NCBI RefSeq assembly: GCF_000213805.1
Contig: NC_015556.1
Coordinates: forward strand, 2,805,001 to 2,869,000
Source: Pseudomonas fulva 12-X
Lineage (GTDB): Bacteria; Pseudomonadota; Gammaproteobacteria; Pseudomonadales; Pseudomonadaceae
DNA: 64,000 nt
Direction: 5' to 3'
The position numbers and the translations under genes are program-made. The notes below the pieces were generated by a model. The model saw only the letters and a list, made by a program, of their open reading frames with translations. It searched no databases and had not been told where the DNA came from. Shown here one piece after another: positions 28,959-36,237 of the stretch. Numbering within the stretch: the first letter of the stretch is position 1; the number at the start of each line of letters is the position of its first letter.

Positions 28959-29741
28959 TTAGGCGCCGATCACCGACACAGGATAGATCGCGGTATAGGC
29001 GCCCTCGTCCACGCTCAGGGTCCGGCAATCGACGCCATACACGGCGGCCAGATGCTCGGGGGTAAGCATCTCGTCGGTGGTGCCGCAGCCGTGCACACGG
29101 CCTTGGCTGATCATCAGCGCGTCGTCGGCGTAGCGGCTGGCCAGGTTCATGTCGTGAAAGATGGCCAGGGTGACGATCTTTTCGCGACGCGTGTAGGCGC
29201 TGACCGCCTCGAGCATGTGCAACTGGTTGGCCAGATCCAGCGCCGAGGTAGGCTCGTCGAGCAGCAGCAGGCGTGGTCTGCGCACCAGCGCCAGAGCAAG
29301 GGAAATCATCTGCCGTTCGCCGCCGGACAGCTGCCCCGGCTGTTTTTCGGCGAAGCGCTGCAGGCCCAGTAGCTCGAGCACTTCGCTGGCGCGGCGCTGG
29401 CTGTCGCGCTGAGTCGACCAGCCCCGCGCACCACCGTGCTGCGCCAGCAGGAGCAGCTCGTAAGTCGACAAACGCACGTCGAGGTGTGCCATATCCTGGG
29501 CCACGTAGCCGATCAGCCGCGCCCGCAGCGCCGGCTCCAGGCCAAGCAATTGGGTGCCGTCGATGGTCGCCGAGCCTTCGGCGCGCAGCAGGCCGCACAG
29601 CCCCTTCATGAAGGTCGACTTGCCCGCGCCATTGGCACCGAGCAGCGCCAGGGTGCGGCCTGCCTCGGCGCGCACCGCAAAGTCGCGGATGATCGGCCGA
29701 CCGTTGATGGAAACGCTGTAATTCTGGCTGACGAAACTCAT
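28959..29741 (-). CDS. Iron-chelate ABC transporter, ATP-binding protein (FecE-like)
   Basis: A 260-aa ATPase. Walker A is GANGAGKST, the signature is LSGGERQM and Walker B is [12 protein letters not shown], with the H-loop in AIFHDMN. It energises FecCD-type import of ferric siderophores or heme. The true start is the ATG at 29741; the frame is open further upstream only by chance through the overlapping permease gene. It overlaps the permease stop by 4 bp, so the two are translationally coupled in one operon. Confidence 0.92.
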   Translation of the reverse strand: MSFVSQNYSVSINGRPIIRDFAVRAEAGRTLALLGANGAGKSTFMKGLCGLLRAEGSATIDGTQLLGLEPALRARLIGYVAQDMAHLDVRLSTYELLLLAQHGGARGWSTQRDSQRRASEVLELLGLQRFAEKQPGQLSGGERQMISLALALVRRPRLLLLDEPTSALDLANQLHMLEAVSAYTRREKIVTLAIFHDMNLASRYADDALMISQGRVHGCGTTDEMLTPEHLAAVYGVDCRTLSVDEGAYTAIYPVSVIGA

Positions 29742-30823
29742 CGGGAAGTCAGCCTCCGGTCGCGCAAGATCAAGACGATGAAGAACGGCAGGCCGATCAG
29801 CGAAGTGACCATGCCGATGGGCAGCACGGCGCCCGGTACGATCAGCTTGCTGGCCAGCGACGCGAGGGTGACGAAGATGACCCCGCAGGCCAGGGTCACT
29901 CCGATGGTGAAACGCTGATCCTCGCCGACCAGCAGGCGCGCCACGTGAGGCGCCACCAGGCCGACGAAACCGATGATGCCGACCACCGAGGTGACCGCAC
30001 CAGCAAGCAGCGCTGCCAGAACGAGCATGGTCGTGCGCACGCGCTTGACGCGAATGCCGAACACCACCGCCTGGTCGCCGAAGCTGCGCAGCGCGGTGAG
30101 CGCCCAGGCCTGCATCAACACCAGCGGCACTGCCACCAAGGCGATGGCCGTGCACAGGGCGACCTTGGTCCAGGTCACGTGGAGCAGCGAGCCCATCAGC
30201 CAGAACACGATGCTCTGCAGCTGATCGACGCTGGACACGTACTGCACGAGCCCCAGCAACGAGCTGAACACGAAATGCACGGCGATCCCCAGCAGGGTAA
30301 TGGCCTGCAGGCCGATCTGCCCGCGGGTCAGCAAGAGGATCACGCCGACAGTGAGCAGCGAGAACAGAAACGCGTTGGCGGTCACCAGCATCTCCGCGCC
30401 GAAGCCCGGCAGCCACTGCGCCAGGGACAGGTTGAAGGTCAGTGCCAGGGCCGCGCCGAAGCCCGCCGCCGAGGAAATGCCGAGGGTGAAGGGTTCGGCC
30501 AGCGGATTGTCGAGCACCGTCTGCATGATCAACCCGGCCAGCGCCAGGCAGGTGCCGGCCAGCACTGCCATCAGGGTCATGGGCATGCGCAGTTCCCAGA
30601 GGATTACCCGCGTCGAATCATCCACCTGGTCGGGTGTGAACAGGCCCTGAACGGCATCGGCGAAACTCAGGGTGCCAGAGCCCACCACCAGATCGGCGAT
30701 GAACGCCAGCAGCGCCACTACCAGCAGGCCGACCAGCAGCAGGCTGCGCTGCCAGACCGCGCGAGCGTAGCGCTGCTGATAGTCGCCGGCGCCAGGCGCA
30801 GCGCCCACGGCCGACTCACTCAC
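29738..30823 (-). CDS. Iron-chelate ABC transporter permease (FecCD family)
   Basis: A 361-aa permease with about ten helices. FecCD marks include LWELRMPMTLMAVLAGTCLALAGLIMQTVLDNPLAEPFTLGISSAAGFGAAL and the coupling-loop region GIIGFVGLVAPHVARLLVGEDQR. It forms the homodimeric pore for the periplasmic receptor encoded just upstream, whose stop it overlaps by 8 bp. Length and topology match BtuC/FhuB-half proteins. Confidence 0.93.
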   Translation of the reverse strand: MSESAVGAAPGAGDYQQRYARAVWQRSLLLVGLLVVALLAFIADLVVGSGTLSFADAVQGLFTPDQVDDSTRVILWELRMPMTLMAVLAGTCLALAGLIMQTVLDNPLAEPFTLGISSAAGFGAALALTFNLSLAQWLPGFGAEMLVTANAFLFSLLTVGVILLLTRGQIGLQAITLLGIAVHFVFSSLLGLVQYVSSVDQLQSIVFWLMGSLLHVTWTKVALCTAIALVAVPLVLMQAWALTALRSFGDQAVVFGIRVKRVRTTMLVLAALLAGAVTSVVGIIGFVGLVAPHVARLLVGEDQRFTIGVTLACGVIFVTLASLASKLIVPGAVLPIGMVTSLIGLPFFIVLILRDRRLTSR

Positions 30824-31961
30824 CGTGCGGCGCCTGGCTGAACAGGATGGCCGGCACGTTGCCCAGCCCGGTCATGCCCAGCAAGGTATGGGTGCTGGCG
30901 GCAGGGTCAAGCCCGGCGGCGGCCTGCGGGTAAAACGCCTGGGCCAGGTACTCGACCGCCAGGATATTCCAGGCGCTGGCATAGAAGTGGTGATACACGC
31001 CGTACACACGGTTCTGCCGGGTCGCCTGCAGCTGCGCCATGCCCGGACGCTTGAGCAATTGCGCCATGGCCTTGTCGATGGCCGGCTGCTGTACGGTCGG
31101 ACCGAAGCCGAACGGCGGCGAGATCGAGGTGCTGTCCTTGAACTGGGTGCCGCTCATCACATAGACGTCCGGCTTCTTGCTGATCACCGTCTCCAGCGTC
31201 ACGTCACCGGTAACGCCCGGCAGGATCTGGCTGCCGAGGTTGTCGCCGCCGGCGGCCTGCACCAGCTTGCCCCAATACACCTCGCCATGGGTGAAGCAGC
31301 AGGCGCTGGAGCCGCCCTGCCCGGCCTTGGCCTCGACGAACACCAGCGGGCGTTTGCCCTGCTCGGCCACCAGCTTGTCGACCTTGGCCAGGCGCGCCTT
31401 GTAGAAGTCCAGGTATTCGGTGGCTCGCGCTTCGCGGTTCAGAACCTTGCCGAGCAACTCGATGCTCTTCTGGCTGTGGGGCACAGGGTCCAGGTCGGTG
31501 TCGACATAGATCGCCGGGATCTTCAGGGCCGCCAGCTTGCGCTCGACACCGGCACCTTCCAACGACTTGCGCGCGCGCAGCTGGAACACCAGCAGATCGG
31601 GCTTGCCGGCCACCACCGCTTCCAGGTTCATGTCGCCGTCGTCACCGAACTGCATGTCGGTGGCCTTGTTGGCGCTCTTCGGCCACTGCTTCTCGAACAG
31701 CGCCCAGGTGTTGGGATCCGAGCGCTTGATGATGTTGTTCCACACCGAAATGCGCGCGAACGGGTCTTCACGGTCGAGCAGCGCCAGGCTGAAAAGATCG
31801 CGGCCGTCCTGCAGGACGATGCGCTTGGGTTCGTGCTCGATGGTCACCTGGCGGCCCGCCAGGTCGGTGACGGTGAGCGGATAATCGGTGGCGTGCGCGG
31901 CGGCGCTGCACACCAGGCACACGAGGGCCGTGAGACGTAAAACGAACGCAGGGATAGTCAT
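30816..31961 (-). CDS. Iron-chelate ABC transporter, periplasmic binding protein
   Basis: A 381-aa receptor of the FecB/FepB class. Residues 1-25 form a signal peptide (ending SAAAHA-TDYPL). The mature part opens LTVTDLAGRQVTIEHEPKRIVLQDGRDL, the usual start of these proteins, and contains paired Cys-Cys (GGSSACCFTHGEVYW) that may form a disulphide or contact the ligand. The frame is open far upstream, but only the ATG at 31961 gives a signal peptide; its AAAGG is rather distant (about 12 bp). A Fur-box-like site lies 91-109 bp upstream. No TonB-dependent receptor is adjacent, so the chelate is unknown. Confidence 0.88.
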   Translation of the reverse strand: MTIPAFVLRLTALVCLVCSAAAHATDYPLTVTDLAGRQVTIEHEPKRIVLQDGRDLFSLALLDREDPFARISVWNNIIKRSDPNTWALFEKQWPKSANKATDMQFGDDGDMNLEAVVAGKPDLLVFQLRARKSLEGAGVERKLAALKIPAIYVDTDLDPVPHSQKSIELLGKVLNREARATEYLDFYKARLAKVDKLVAEQGKRPLVFVEAKAGQGGSSACCFTHGEVYWGKLVQAAGGDNLGSQILPGVTGDVTLETVISKKPDVYVMSGTQFKDSTSISPPFGFGPTVQQPAIDKAMAQLLKRPGMAQLQATRQNRVYGVYHHFYASAWNILAVEYLAQAFYPQAAAGLDPAASTHTLLGMTGLGNVPAILFSQAPHGE

Positions 31962-32051
31962 GGAGGGAACAAACCTTTTACTGCGGAGTAGAACGGAGAC
32001 GGAGAGTCGCGGAAAAAAGCGAAACACAGGGTAACAAAGCTGTGGTGCAAC

Positions 32052-32070
32052 GTCATTAAGAACCATTATC
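32052..32070. promoter_or_regulatory. Candidate Fur box upstream of the iron ABC operon
   Basis: Matches the 19-bp Fur consensus (GATAATGATAATCATTATC) at 13 positions, including an intact right half ending CATTATC. Its position, about 90 bp before the receptor start, fits iron repression of this operon. Confidence 0.6.
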
Positions 32071-32180
32071 GATGCAAGGTTCTGCCGCTGATGATCGTTT
32101 TCTTCGATGAGTCGGATAAGGCCTGCGCACGTCGCCCCTTGCAGGCTGTGGTTCAAGTGAGAGCCCAGATACCGGACATA

Positions 32181-32208
32181 AAAAAGGATGCCCGCAGGCA
32201 TCCTTTTT
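32181..32208. terminator. Bidirectional intrinsic terminator
   Basis: Perfect 12-bp stem (32181-32192 with 32197-32208), loop CGCA, with an A-run on one side and a T-run on the other. It lies 16 bp after the PA2169-type gene and also insulates the iron operon promoter. Confidence 0.88.
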
Positions 32209-32223
32209 CGTTGGCAACGCTGA

Positions 32224-32673
32224 TCAGCTGGCGCGCGCGGAGTCGCGCAGTGCCTTGACCTGGTCGTGGTTGCGCTGCACGCCCTGCATCTGCTTCTCGA
32301 GCACCACACGCACGTTGGCCGGCAGGTCTTTCTGCAGCGCATCGCGGTAGGCCTTCAGGGCTACGTCTTCGCCACGCTCGCACTCGTTGAGGATGGCCTC
32401 TTCGCTCTTGCCGGTCAGCAGCGACTTGAGGTCCACCCAGCCGCGGTGCAGCGCGCCGGAAACGCTGGAGCTGGTTTCCGGGTCGCCGCCCAGGCCGCGT
32501 ACCAGTTGCTGCAGCTCGGCGGCGGCGCTTGCGCAGTCCTGCGAACGTTGGGTGAAGAAGCTCTTGAGACGCGGCTCTTTCACGTCCTCGGCACACTCGC
32601 TGAAGCCTTTCTCGCCATCTTTGCTGGTTTCGATCAGGTCATTCAGTACCGAAATAACGTCTTTGTTATCCAC
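32224..32673 (-). CDS. PA2169-family four-helix-bundle protein (DUF2383)
   Basis: A 149-aa soluble, helical, acidic protein (MDNKDVISVLNDLIETSKDGEKGFSECAEDV...). It matches the ferritin-like DUF2383/PA2169 family by its first 30 residues and by SFFTQRSQDCASAAAELQQLVRGLGG. Members are small stress-associated proteins of unknown function. They lack a full di-iron set of carboxylates that I could recognise here. It is monocistronic with its own terminator. Confidence 0.85.
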   Translation of the reverse strand: MDNKDVISVLNDLIETSKDGEKGFSECAEDVKEPRLKSFFTQRSQDCASAAAELQQLVRGLGGDPETSSSVSGALHRGWVDLKSLLTGKSEEAILNECERGEDVALKAYRDALQKDLPANVRVVLEKQMQGVQRNHDQVKALRDSARAS

Positions 32674-32871
32674 TTTGAATCTCCTCGTCGCTTCAGAAAA
32701 AAGCCCGTGTGGGCCGCTCCCTTAAGTGGAGTGAGCCCCTGTTGCGGAGGTTCAGGGCAATTTCTGACGACTCGGTCAGGCACCGATCAGCGGACAATGG
32801 GCAAAGGCCCGCGCCGTCTAGGCGCGAACCGCTCGTCTGGATGGAGAAAACAGCTAGCAAGCGAAGCGGCT

Positions 32872-32929
32872 TAGAGCCTGTTTTTAACGCCGCAGTGCCG
32901 ACGCGCAGCAGACTTTGAACAGGTTCTTA
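32872..32929. repeat. Small inverted-repeat element at the 3' end of moaA (MITE-like)
   Basis: About 58 bp bounded by AGAGCCTGTT (32874-32883) and AACAGGTTCT (32918-32927), imperfect inverted copies. The moaA stop codon (32927-32929) falls in the right end. The interior is GC-rich with no gene. I know similar AACCTGTT-ended intergenic elements from pseudomonads, but copy number cannot be judged from this window. Confidence 0.45.
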
Positions 32930-33922
32930 GCCGCCGGTCATGCTCATGAAGCGAATGACCTGCACCTGCTCGTCGGTTTCGAAGTGATGGCGCTCGGGCT
33001 TGAGCTGCAGCGCACCGACCAGTGCTTCGCGCAGGCGCTCGCTGTCACCGGGATGAGCACGCATCAGGCTGCGCAGATCCAGCGCATTGTCGTGGCCCAG
33101 GCAGAGCACCAGCTTGCCTTCGGCGGTGACGCGTACGCGGTTGCAATCGCCGCAGAAGTTGTTGCTGTGCGGCGAGATGAACCCCACGCGGGTGTCGCTG
33201 CCGCTGACCTGCCAGTAACGCGATGGCCCGCCGGTGACGTGGCTGCTGCGCACCAGCGCGTGGCGCTGCTCGATGCGCTCGCGTACCACGTCGCTGGAGC
33301 AGAAGGTCTGTTCGCGCTGATGGCTGACCACGCTGCCCAGGGGCATCTCTTCGATGAAGCTGATGTCCAGGCCGCGGGCCATGGCGTACTCGACCAGGCC
33401 CAGCACTTCGTCGTCGTTGCGCCCGGTCTGCACCACGCTGTTGAGCTTGATGCGCTTGAAGCCCGCCGCTGCCGCCGCATCGATGCCGGCCAGCACCTGA
33501 TCGAGCATGTCGCGCCGGGTGAAGGCGGCGAAGCGCTCACGCTGCAACGAATCGAGGCTGACGTTCAACCGGGTGACCCCTGCGGCGCGCAGGTCGTTGG
33601 CCAGGTGCGAAAGCTGCGAGCCGTTGGTGGTGATCGACAGATCCTCGAGCTCGGGGCGTTCCCCCAGGCGTCGCAAGAGGCTGAGCAGGTTCTTGCGCAC
33701 CAGCGGCTCACCGCCGGTGATGCGGATGCGCTTGACGCCCAGGCCGATGAACGCGTCGGCGACGTTGTACAGCTCTTCCAGGCTGAGGATCTGCGAGCGC
33801 GGCGCGAACACCATGTCTTCGCTCATGCAGTAGGTGCAGCGGAAGTCGCAGCGATCGGTCACCGAGAGTCGCAGGTAGGTAATGCGTCGGCCGAAGGGGT
33901 CGACCAACTGCGTCGTGTGCAT
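32927..33922 (-). CDS. moaA: GTP 3',8-cyclase MoaA
   Basis: A 331-aa radical-SAM enzyme of molybdenum cofactor synthesis, acting on GTP before MoaC. The SAM cluster cysteines C25, C29 and C32 are in TDRCDFRCTYCMS. Next are ITGGEPLVRKNLLSLL and the second, C-terminal 4Fe-4S site CGDCNRVRVTAEGKLVLCLG. The extreme C-terminal Gly-Gly, needed in this family, is present (SMTGG). It stands alone; moaC, moaD and moaE are not nearby. Confidence 0.96.
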   Translation of the reverse strand: MHTTQLVDPFGRRITYLRLSVTDRCDFRCTYCMSEDMVFAPRSQILSLEELYNVADAFIGLGVKRIRITGGEPLVRKNLLSLLRRLGERPELEDLSITTNGSQLSHLANDLRAAGVTRLNVSLDSLQRERFAAFTRRDMLDQVLAGIDAAAAAGFKRIKLNSVVQTGRNDDEVLGLVEYAMARGLDISFIEEMPLGSVVSHQREQTFCSSDVVRERIEQRHALVRSSHVTGGPSRYWQVSGSDTRVGFISPHSNNFCGDCNRVRVTAEGKLVLCLGHDNALDLRSLMRAHPGDSERLREALVGALQLKPERHHFETDEQVQVIRFMSMTGG

Positions 33923-34297
33923 CTATCCGATCTCCCGGCCTCGCGGCCAGCTGGAAGTGGCTGTCGCAGTGCGACAGTGAACAGCCCGATTGGCTGCGGA
34001 ATGTGGCGCCAAGTTTACCACGCCGCCGTGGCGCCGCGCCGGTCACGGGGTCACACCCTGTCGGGTCGGACAACAAAGCCCACACATTCAGTGACACAAC
34101 CGGACTGATCTTCAGGCCCATGCGAGCACCCTATCGCCACCAATCGCCTAGCCGCCAGACCAGCAATGACGGGGCCTTCAGCACATTGACAGGCATCGCA
34201 ATCACGGCCCTGCGCGCCCGGCGGAAAGGTCGAACCGGCTTTCTCGGGGCAGGGTCACACGGGCACACCTCAGGACGACTGGCAATGGAGGGCGCCG
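33923..34297. other. Intergenic region between moaA and the CopD-like gene
   Basis: 375 bp between two divergent genes. Beyond the promoters it must carry, I see no gene, repeat, riboswitch-like fold or convincing operator. A short GTCACGGGGTCACACC direct repeat of GTCAC (around 34042-34055) is the only local pattern. Confidence 0.5.
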
Positions 34298-34711
34298 ATG
34301 CCACTGCTGAAACTGCTGCACTTCACCGCGCTGATCGCCTGGTGCGGCACCCTGCTCTATCTGCCTGCGCTGATCGCCGCGAGCTGCCGCACGGCCTACA
34401 GCGTGGAGCGCCCCGGCCACCCGGAACTCAACCGCACCATTTTCACCCTGATTGCCACGCCGGCTGCACTGATAGCCATCGGTAGCGGCACCGCGCTGTT
34501 CCTGCGCGATGGCACCTTCGGCATCTGGCTGGTAGCCAAGCTCACCGCCGTAGCGGTGATGGTCATCTGTCACGCGCTGTGCGGCCTGCTGATCCTGCAG
34601 TGCGAACGCCAGCCTCGCCCTGCCCTGACCATCGCCTGCGCGGCATTGGGCAGCTTCACCTTCGCGATGATGGCCGCCACCCTATGGCTGGTGCTCGCCA
34701 AACCTTTCTGA
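34298..34711 (+). CDS. Small CopD-like membrane protein
   Basis: A 137-aa integral membrane protein with four predicted helices (about residues 5-26, 50-72, 78-100 and 108-132). It begins MPLLKLLHFTALIAWCGTLLYLPALI, with the His-containing first helix common to CopD/HemJ-like proteins. GGAG lies 7 bp before the ATG. It sits just ahead of a heme-copper oxidase locus, so a part in copper or heme handling for that oxidase is plausible but unproven. Confidence 0.7.
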   Translation: MPLLKLLHFTALIAWCGTLLYLPALIAASCRTAYSVERPGHPELNRTIFTLIATPAALIAIGSGTALFLRDGTFGIWLVAKLTAVAVMVICHALCGLLILQCERQPRPALTIACAALGSFTFAMMAATLWLVLAKPF

Positions 34712-34755
34712 CCAGGAGCTACCCACCCATGAATGCAGGCGGGCCCCAGCCGGAT

Positions 34756-35214
34756 CTACTCGACGTCGACACCCACGGCATGCTCATAGACCAGGCGCCC
34801 GCCCAGGTAGGCGGCGATGGCGATCAGCCCGGCGGTGAACAGCGACAGGTAGAACGCCCAGATCTCGAAGCCTTCCTCGCCATGGCGGTAGCGCAGCATC
34901 CAGTTCAGCGACGCCAGGGACAGCATCATCACGGCGATGATTGCGTGACACCAGGCGCTGATCTTCTGGCGGATGCGCTTGACGGTCAGCAGGTCGATCA
35001 GCCCGGCGATGCTGGCGATCCAGCCGCCGATCGCGCCGACGCCGGCCAGCCACAAACTGGCGCGTACCCAAAATGGATCGGTGGTCCAGAAGTAGGCGAA
35101 ATCGGTGGCCACCAGGCCCAGCAATGCAGCCACCGGGAAGTGGATCATCATCGGGTGCAGCGGGTGCCCGGCGATGGCCGCGCGACTGATGATCGATTCT
35201 TGTTGCTCAGCCAT
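34756..35214 (-). CDS. DUF2231 membrane protein
   Basis: A 152-aa protein with four helices. The DUF2231 opening is AAIAGHPLHPMMIHFPVAALLGLVATDFAYFWT, whose paired His residues (HPLHPMMIHFP) could bind heme or metal. It is convergent with the CopD-like gene and divergent from the oxidase subunit II gene, with an intergenic space of only about 55 bp. The function is unknown; family members often sit near cytochrome genes. Confidence 0.8.
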   Translation of the reverse strand: MAEQQESIISRAAIAGHPLHPMMIHFPVAALLGLVATDFAYFWTTDPFWVRASLWLAGVGAIGGWIASIAGLIDLLTVKRIRQKISAWCHAIIAVMMLSLASLNWMLRYRHGEEGFEIWAFYLSLFTAGLIAIAAYLGGRLVYEHAVGVDVE

Positions 35215-35268
35215 GGCGGCCTCCCTGTCGATTCGAGAAAAGGCCGAGCATGGCCGACCCTAATCAAG

Positions 35269-36237
35269 TTGACCGCACTCGCCACAGCAGTTCCGATTAT
35301 CTCGGCCTGCAGTGGTGACCAATCAATTCTGGCCCCGGCCGGCCCGGTAGCGCGTGATATCGCCCTGCTGTGGTGGGCGATGTGCGGCTTTTTCAGCCTG
35401 GTGCTGGTGGTGGTCAGCGCCCTGTGGATCTATGCCGTCTGGCGCAAGCCGCGCGAATATTCGATCGATGAAGCTCGGCGCATTCAGCGGCGCTGGCTGA
35501 TCGGCGGTGGCATCCTGCTGCCGTCGATCACCATCGTTCTGCTGCTGGCCTTCGGCATTCCGGTGGGCCAGCGCATGATGCAGCTGCCGCTTCTCGGTGA
35601 ACCACCGCTGCAGATCGAGGTGATAGGCCATCAGTGGTGGTGGGAGGTGCGCTACCCGGACAGCGGCGTGGTGACCGCCAACCAGCTGCACCTGCCGGCC
35701 GGGCGGCCGGTCGACATCACGGTCAGCAGCGCCGACGTGATCCACTCGTTCTGGGTGCCGCGCCTGGGCGGCAAGATCGACATGATTCCCGGCCGCGAGA
35801 ACCGCATCCGCCTGCAAGCCGACAAGCCCGGCACTTTTCGCGGCCAATGCACGGAGTTCTGCGGCACCCAGCACAGCCATATGGTGCTCGACGTGCAGGC
35901 ACACAGCGAAGAGAGCTTCGCGGCGTGGCTCGATGCACGCCGCGAGCCGCAGGTAGAGGCCATACAAGGCCCGGCCGCCGACACCTTTCTCGCCCAGTGC
36001 GGCATGTGCCACCGGGTGGCCGGCGTCAGTGCCGGCAACCGCGGCCCGGACCTCACCGACCTGGCCAGCCGCCGTCATCTCGGCGCCGGCCTGCTGCCCA
36101 ACGAGCCCGGCGCCACACTGACCTGGATACGCGAGCACGGCCGCCTGAAACCCGGTACTGGCATGCCGCTGACCGACGATCTCGATGCCGAGCACCTGCA
36201 GGCCATCGCCACCTGGCTGGAGGGCCTCGAACCATGA
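35269..36237 (+). CDS. coxB: Cytochrome c oxidase subunit II with C-terminal cytochrome c domain
   Basis: About 322 aa. A lipoprotein-like start (IKLTALATAVPIISACSGDQS) leads to two membrane helices (about residues 27-50 and 72-95). The CuA domain follows (QWWWEVRYPDSGV, VIHSFWVPRLGGKIDMIPG, GQCTEFCGTQHSHM), then a cytochrome c domain with CGMCH at about residue 245 and a distal Met in GTGMPL. It accepts electrons and passes them to subunit I. The start is unsettled: the TTG at 35269 lacks a ribosome site, while an ATG at 35250 has AAAAGG 6 bp upstream but reads a different frame that stops at 35318. The stop overlaps the next start (ATGA). Confidence 0.85.
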   Translation: MTALATAVPIISACSGDQSILAPAGPVARDIALLWWAMCGFFSLVLVVVSALWIYAVWRKPREYSIDEARRIQRRWLIGGGILLPSITIVLLLAFGIPVGQRMMQLPLLGEPPLQIEVIGHQWWWEVRYPDSGVVTANQLHLPAGRPVDITVSSADVIHSFWVPRLGGKIDMIPGRENRIRLQADKPGTFRGQCTEFCGTQHSHMVLDVQAHSEESFAAWLDARREPQVEAIQGPAADTFLAQCGMCHRVAGVSAGNRGPDLTDLASRRHLGAGLLPNEPGATLTWIREHGRLKPGTGMPLTDDLDAEHLQAIATWLEGLEP

